A DNA stretch of 64,000 nucleotides, from the NCBI GenBank assembly GCA_001768565.1, contig MEOE01000013.1:186001-250000 (forward strand), given 5' to 3'. The position numbers and the translations under genes were made by a program. Below are positions 61,370-64,000 of this stretch, in pieces. Origin of the DNA: Bacteroidetes bacterium GWF2_33_16 (lineage in GTDB: Bacteria > Bacteroidota > Bacteroidia > Bacteroidales > UBA12077). The notes under the pieces are model-generated. The model saw only the letters and a program-made list of their open reading frames with translations, ran no database searches and was not told where the DNA came from. Within the stretch, counting starts at the first letter, position 1. Each line of letters starts with the position of its first letter.

Positions 61370-61644
61370 AGCGCAGATTATTTAATAAATCATTTAAATC
61401 CCTAATCCCTACAAATATACAAAATTTATTGTTATAAATTGTACATTGTTATTTATTTCACACTACCTGACAAAAATCATTAAGTAACGATATGTTTTTA
61501 ATTATAAGGCTATTACGATTAAACAAATATAAAATATAGTTTTAAACATGAAAATATTTACAATTATTGATGTTCGTATATTTACTTTTGTAATCGAATT
61601 AATTAGTAAATTTGAATTTTTAGGGGATTATTGAATATTGAGAA
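61370..61644. promoter_or_regulatory. Divergent promoter region between hydCBA and the sensor operon
   Basis: This 275-base AT-rich region holds a minus-strand TATATTTG (61419-61412) for hydC and two plus-strand TAnnTTTG matches (TACTTTTG at 61583-61590 and TAAATTTG at 61607-61614) for the [2Fe-2S] gene. No convincing -33 elements at standard spacing and no Rex-type palindrome are visible. It is the obvious place for control of hydrogenase synthesis. Confidence 0.5.
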
Positions 61645-61890
61645 ATGAAAAAAGAAATTGTTATTTGTTTGGGGAGTTCATGTTTTTCGAGAGGAAATAA
61701 GCAAACTGTTCAGATTATTAAAACCTACTTAAAGGAGCATAATCTCGAGGAGAAAGTTTATTTTCATGGAAGTCATTGTTTTGGAAACTGCGAAAATGGC
61801 CCCATGCTTAGGGTTGATGAAAAAATTTATCAAAGTGTTACTCCCGAAAATATAGTTTACCTGCTGGAAAATATTTTTGAAAAAGAATAA
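61645..61890 (+). CDS. Small thioredoxin-like [2Fe-2S] protein
   Basis: An 81-residue protein with Cys8 and Cys13 (ICLGSSCFSRG) and Cys45 and Cys49 (HCFGNCENGP), the full ligand set of a NuoE-type [2Fe-2S] domain without the helical N-terminus. It starts the divergent sensor operon, 32 bases before a hydrogenase-like sensor gene. It probably passes electrons to that sensor. Similar three-gene sets with a SpoIIE phosphatase are known beside bacterial [FeFe]-hydrogenases. Confidence 0.85.
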   Translation: MKKEIVICLGSSCFSRGNKQTVQIIKTYLKEHNLEEKVYFHGSHCFGNCENGPMLRVDEKIYQSVTPENIVYLLENIFEKE

Positions 61891-61922
61891 AATTGTTCTT
61901 GTAATACTGAATTTTAAATTAT

Positions 61923-63782
61923 ATGCAATTAGTTGAGATATTAAAAGACAAATGCGACCTTAGTTATTCATGCGTACGGGTATGCCCAGTTAACGCTATT
62001 GAAGTTAAGGTTAATAAAGATTATGCCCGCATAATTCCTGAACGTTGCATTGGATGCGGGAGTTGCACCTCTGTTTGTCCACAGGATGCAATTCGGTTTC
62101 TCGACTCAAAAGAGCAAACCAAGAAACTTCTAAAAGAAAAAAGCAAAAAAGTAGCTGTTGTTGCACCAAGTATTTCAGGTGAATTTCATGATATTACTGA
62201 CTATAGAAAATTTGTTCAGATGTTTAAGCAATTGGGCTTCGATCATATTAACGAGGTATCCTTTGGTGCTGATATAATTTCTCTCAAGTATGCTGAACTA
62301 TTTACTAATTTTAAAGGAAAATACTATATATCAACCGCATGCCCAGTAGTTGTTTCCTATGTTCAGAAATTCCAACCTGAACTTCTAGGTAACCTTGTAC
62401 CTCTTGTTTCGCCTATGATAGCAACTGCTAAAATTGTTCGAAAAATATACGGTAATGATACAAAAGTAATATATGTTGGGCCTTGTATCGAAAATAAAAA
62501 TGAGGCTATGGATTTTTCAGATGATGGAAGAATTGATGCAGTACTTACTTTTATTGAACTCAGAGAGTTGTTCAATGAGTTTAACATTCACGAAAGCACC
62601 CTCGAATACTCTGAGTTCGATACCCCTATTGGTTATAAAGGATCATTATTCCCTATATCCAATGGTTTACTGCAATCGGCCGATATTAGCGAAGATTTGC
62701 TTACTGGAGAAGTAATAAATGCCGAAGGCAAATCAAATATGCTAAATGCAGTAAAACAGTTTTTCGAAGATACAGAAACCATAAAAAAACATTTTAACCT
62801 TTATTATTGCGAAGGTTGTTTAATGGGACCAGGAACATCACGAAACGGTAAAAAATTTATTCGTCGTACCCGTGTTACCGATTATGCCAATAAACGATTA
62901 AAAAGCTTTGATCACAAAATCTGGAAAAAGGAAATAGAAAAATACTGGGATCTCGATTATTCAAGAACATTTATTAATGATGATCAGCGTATAGAAACTC
63001 CCTCAGAAGAAAAAATTCAGGAAGTACTAAAAGCAATTGGCAAAGATACTGGAAATCCTGATTTGGGTTGTAATGCCTGTGGTTACAATTCGTGTCGAGA
63101 CTTTGCCATAGCAGTATCAAAAGGACTTGCAAAAACAGAAATGTGCCTTACTTATACATTAAAAAACAGACACGAATATATAAAGTCGTTGCGGTCGACA
63201 AACGAAAAACTGGCTCAAACCCAAAAAGCATTGCAAGATTCCGAGCAAGTTGCCCGTAAAGAGAAAGAAGCTGCGCAGGAAGCATCAGATATCATTAATA
63301 ATATGTTGCATAAATTGAATGCTGGTATTGTAATTATTGATAAAAACCTAAAAATTATCCAATCAAACAACAGTTTTGTTGAGATATTAGGTGAAGAAGC
63401 AAAAACAATTAACGAAGTGATTCCTCAACTTCTTGGTGCCGATTTAAAAACCTTAGTACCATTTAATATTTACAATCTGTTTAACAATGTTTTCTCAACC
63501 AACGAAAACATTCTGAATCGTGATATTTATATTGATGACCGTTTTTTAAACTTATCCATCTTTGTAATCAGAAAAGACAAAATCGTGGGAGCTGTTTTCC
63601 GTGATATGTACTCACCTGAAGTACGTAAAGAAGAGGTAATTAAGCGTGTAAATGACGTAATCGATAAAAACCTCGAGATGGTTCAGAAAATTGGATTCCT
63701 GCTTGGCGAGGGTGCTTCGGAAACAGAACAGATGATGAACTCAATAATAGAACTTTACAAAACATTCAAGAAAAAAGAATAA
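61923..63782 (+). CDS. [FeFe]-hydrogenase-like PAS sensor (phosphatase-linked)
   Basis: A 619-residue relative of the hydrogenase-like kinase, collinear with it up to about residue 420, then a coiled segment and a PAS domain at about 460-570, but no kinase domain. Hydrogenase-type loops are degenerate: STACPVV with Cys140, GPCIENK with Cys188, and YCEGCLMGPG with Cys296/299. The iron-sulphur domain has Cys383/386/391/408. In the first ferredoxin motif only Cys11, Cys17 and Cys21 remain, with Ser14 at the second ligand position. It is followed after 2 bases by a SpoIIE phosphatase gene, its likely output partner. Confidence 0.85.
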   Translation: MQLVEILKDKCDLSYSCVRVCPVNAIEVKVNKDYARIIPERCIGCGSCTSVCPQDAIRFLDSKEQTKKLLKEKSKKVAVVAPSISGEFHDITDYRKFVQMFKQLGFDHINEVSFGADIISLKYAELFTNFKGKYYISTACPVVVSYVQKFQPELLGNLVPLVSPMIATAKIVRKIYGNDTKVIYVGPCIENKNEAMDFSDDGRIDAVLTFIELRELFNEFNIHESTLEYSEFDTPIGYKGSLFPISNGLLQSADISEDLLTGEVINAEGKSNMLNAVKQFFEDTETIKKHFNLYYCEGCLMGPGTSRNGKKFIRRTRVTDYANKRLKSFDHKIWKKEIEKYWDLDYSRTFINDDQRIETPSEEKIQEVLKAIGKDTGNPDLGCNACGYNSCRDFAIAVSKGLAKTEMCLTYTLKNRHEYIKSLRSTNEKLAQTQKALQDSEQVARKEKEAAQEASDIINNMLHKLNAGIVIIDKNLKIIQSNNSFVEILGEEAKTINEVIPQLLGADLKTLVPFNIYNLFNNVFSTNENILNRDIYIDDRFLNLSIFVIRKDKIVGAVFRDMYSPEVRKEEVIKRVNDVIDKNLEMVQKIGFLLGEGASETEQMMNSIIELYKTFKKKE

Positions 63783-63784
63783 GT

Positions 63785-64000
63785 ATGGAGAACAGGTTCT
63801 ATATTGAGGTTGATTGCCAACAAAAAAACCACGAAGGGGAACGAATCTGTGGTGATGTTTTTCTTTCGGAACGAATAAAATCCGAAGGTCGAACAATTGT
63901 AGTTTTATCAGATGGTATGGGCCATGGAATTAAGGCAAATATGCTTGCTACACTCACAGCCACAATGGCTCTGAACTTCACAAAAGAACATAAGGATGTA
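63785..64000 (+). CDS. SpoIIE-family protein phosphatase, N-terminal part (continues past window)
   Basis: Seventy-two residues are visible from the ATG at 63785, 2 bases after the sensor stop. The PP2C-like motifs CGDVFL and VVLSDGMGHGIKANMLATLTA are those of SpoIIE-type serine phosphatases (Asp metal ligands in GD and SDGMGHG). The close spacing means co-translation with the hydrogenase-like PAS sensor. Together they fit the pattern of phosphatase-linked sensory hydrogenases. Length and C-terminal domains are unknown. Confidence 0.85.
   Translation, partial: MENRFYIEVDCQQKNHEGERICGDVFLSERIKSEGRTIVVLSDGMGHGIKANMLATLTATMALNFTKEHKDV

Noticed and set aside
61370-61644. Rex operator in front of hydCBA
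   Set aside because: Rex is encoded nearby, but no TTGTGAA-type or TTGTTA/TAACAA palindrome of adequate symmetry was found by eye.

Overview
The window reads as a chromosomal segment of a strictly anaerobic, AT-rich member of the Bacteroidota, probably of the Bacteroidales/Marinilabiliales kind. The grounds are a TonB-dependent receptor with a carboxypeptidase-regulatory-like N-terminal domain, long FtsX/MacB-type permeases, LytTR and sigma-54 regulators, scarce Shine-Dalgarno sequences, and promoter elements of the Bacteroidota TTTG / TAnnTTTG type. Strict anaerobiosis is suggested by a glycyl radical enzyme, a 2-oxoacid:ferredoxin oxidoreductase, an ADP-forming acyl-CoA synthetase and a trimeric [FeFe]-hydrogenase. 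No tRNA, rRNA, CRISPR array, prophage or complete insertion sequence was seen. Species cannot be named from the sequence alone.

Layout. 1-4050: tail of a D-threonine-aldolase-like gene, then a plus-strand operon of sodium:solute symporter, CaiB-type CoA-transferase and metallo-beta-lactamase-fold hydrolase. 4063-12869: a minus-strand citrate operon led by an XRE-cupin regulator: a fused citrate lyase gamma-beta subunit (CitD-CitE), CitF, an isocitrate-dehydrogenase-like enzyme, a small HD-like protein and two different LeuC-LeuD-type fused hydro-lyases. 13.1-19.5 kb: a conserved hypothetical, an Lrp regulator, and a histidine kinase / sigma-54 activator pair divergent from an FtsX-like permease that has a good -24/-12 promoter. 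19.5-29.4 kb: 2-oxoacid:ferredoxin oxidoreductase (four genes), an aminotransferase, flavodoxin, and a carboxylate-uptake-like operon (ADP-forming acyl-CoA synthetase, a 50-residue membrane protein, porin, symporter).

29.7-36.4 kb: a glycyl radical enzyme and its activase. Every active-site position I recall for trans-4-hydroxy-L-proline dehydratase (HypD) is conserved at a constant offset of three residues. An S37-type peptidase and a C69 dipeptidase follow, so use of hydroxyproline-rich (collagen-like) peptides is a reasonable inference. A 23-codon reading frame with its own promoter precedes the set. 36.6-44.5 kb: a second sigma-54-promoted permease, a LytTR regulator, a membrane pentapeptide-repeat protein, and an envelope protein operon ending in a membrane ferredoxin. 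Several palindromic intergenic repeats lie here.

45.2-64 kb: a hydrogenase island. Two TM1266-type hydrogenase-system regulators bracket a TonB receptor, divergent from an ABC importer with an embedded receiver-domain gene. RibF, Rex, two receiver/kinase genes and a hydrogenase-like histidine kinase follow, then hydABC. Divergently transcribed are a [2Fe-2S] protein, a second hydrogenase-like PAS sensor and the start of a SpoIIE phosphatase. Together the genes suggest oxidation of organic and amino acids to reduced ferredoxin and NAD(P)H, disposal of electrons as H2 or onto hydroxyproline, and redox sensing by Rex and two iron-sulphur sensors with different outputs (kinase and phosphatase).
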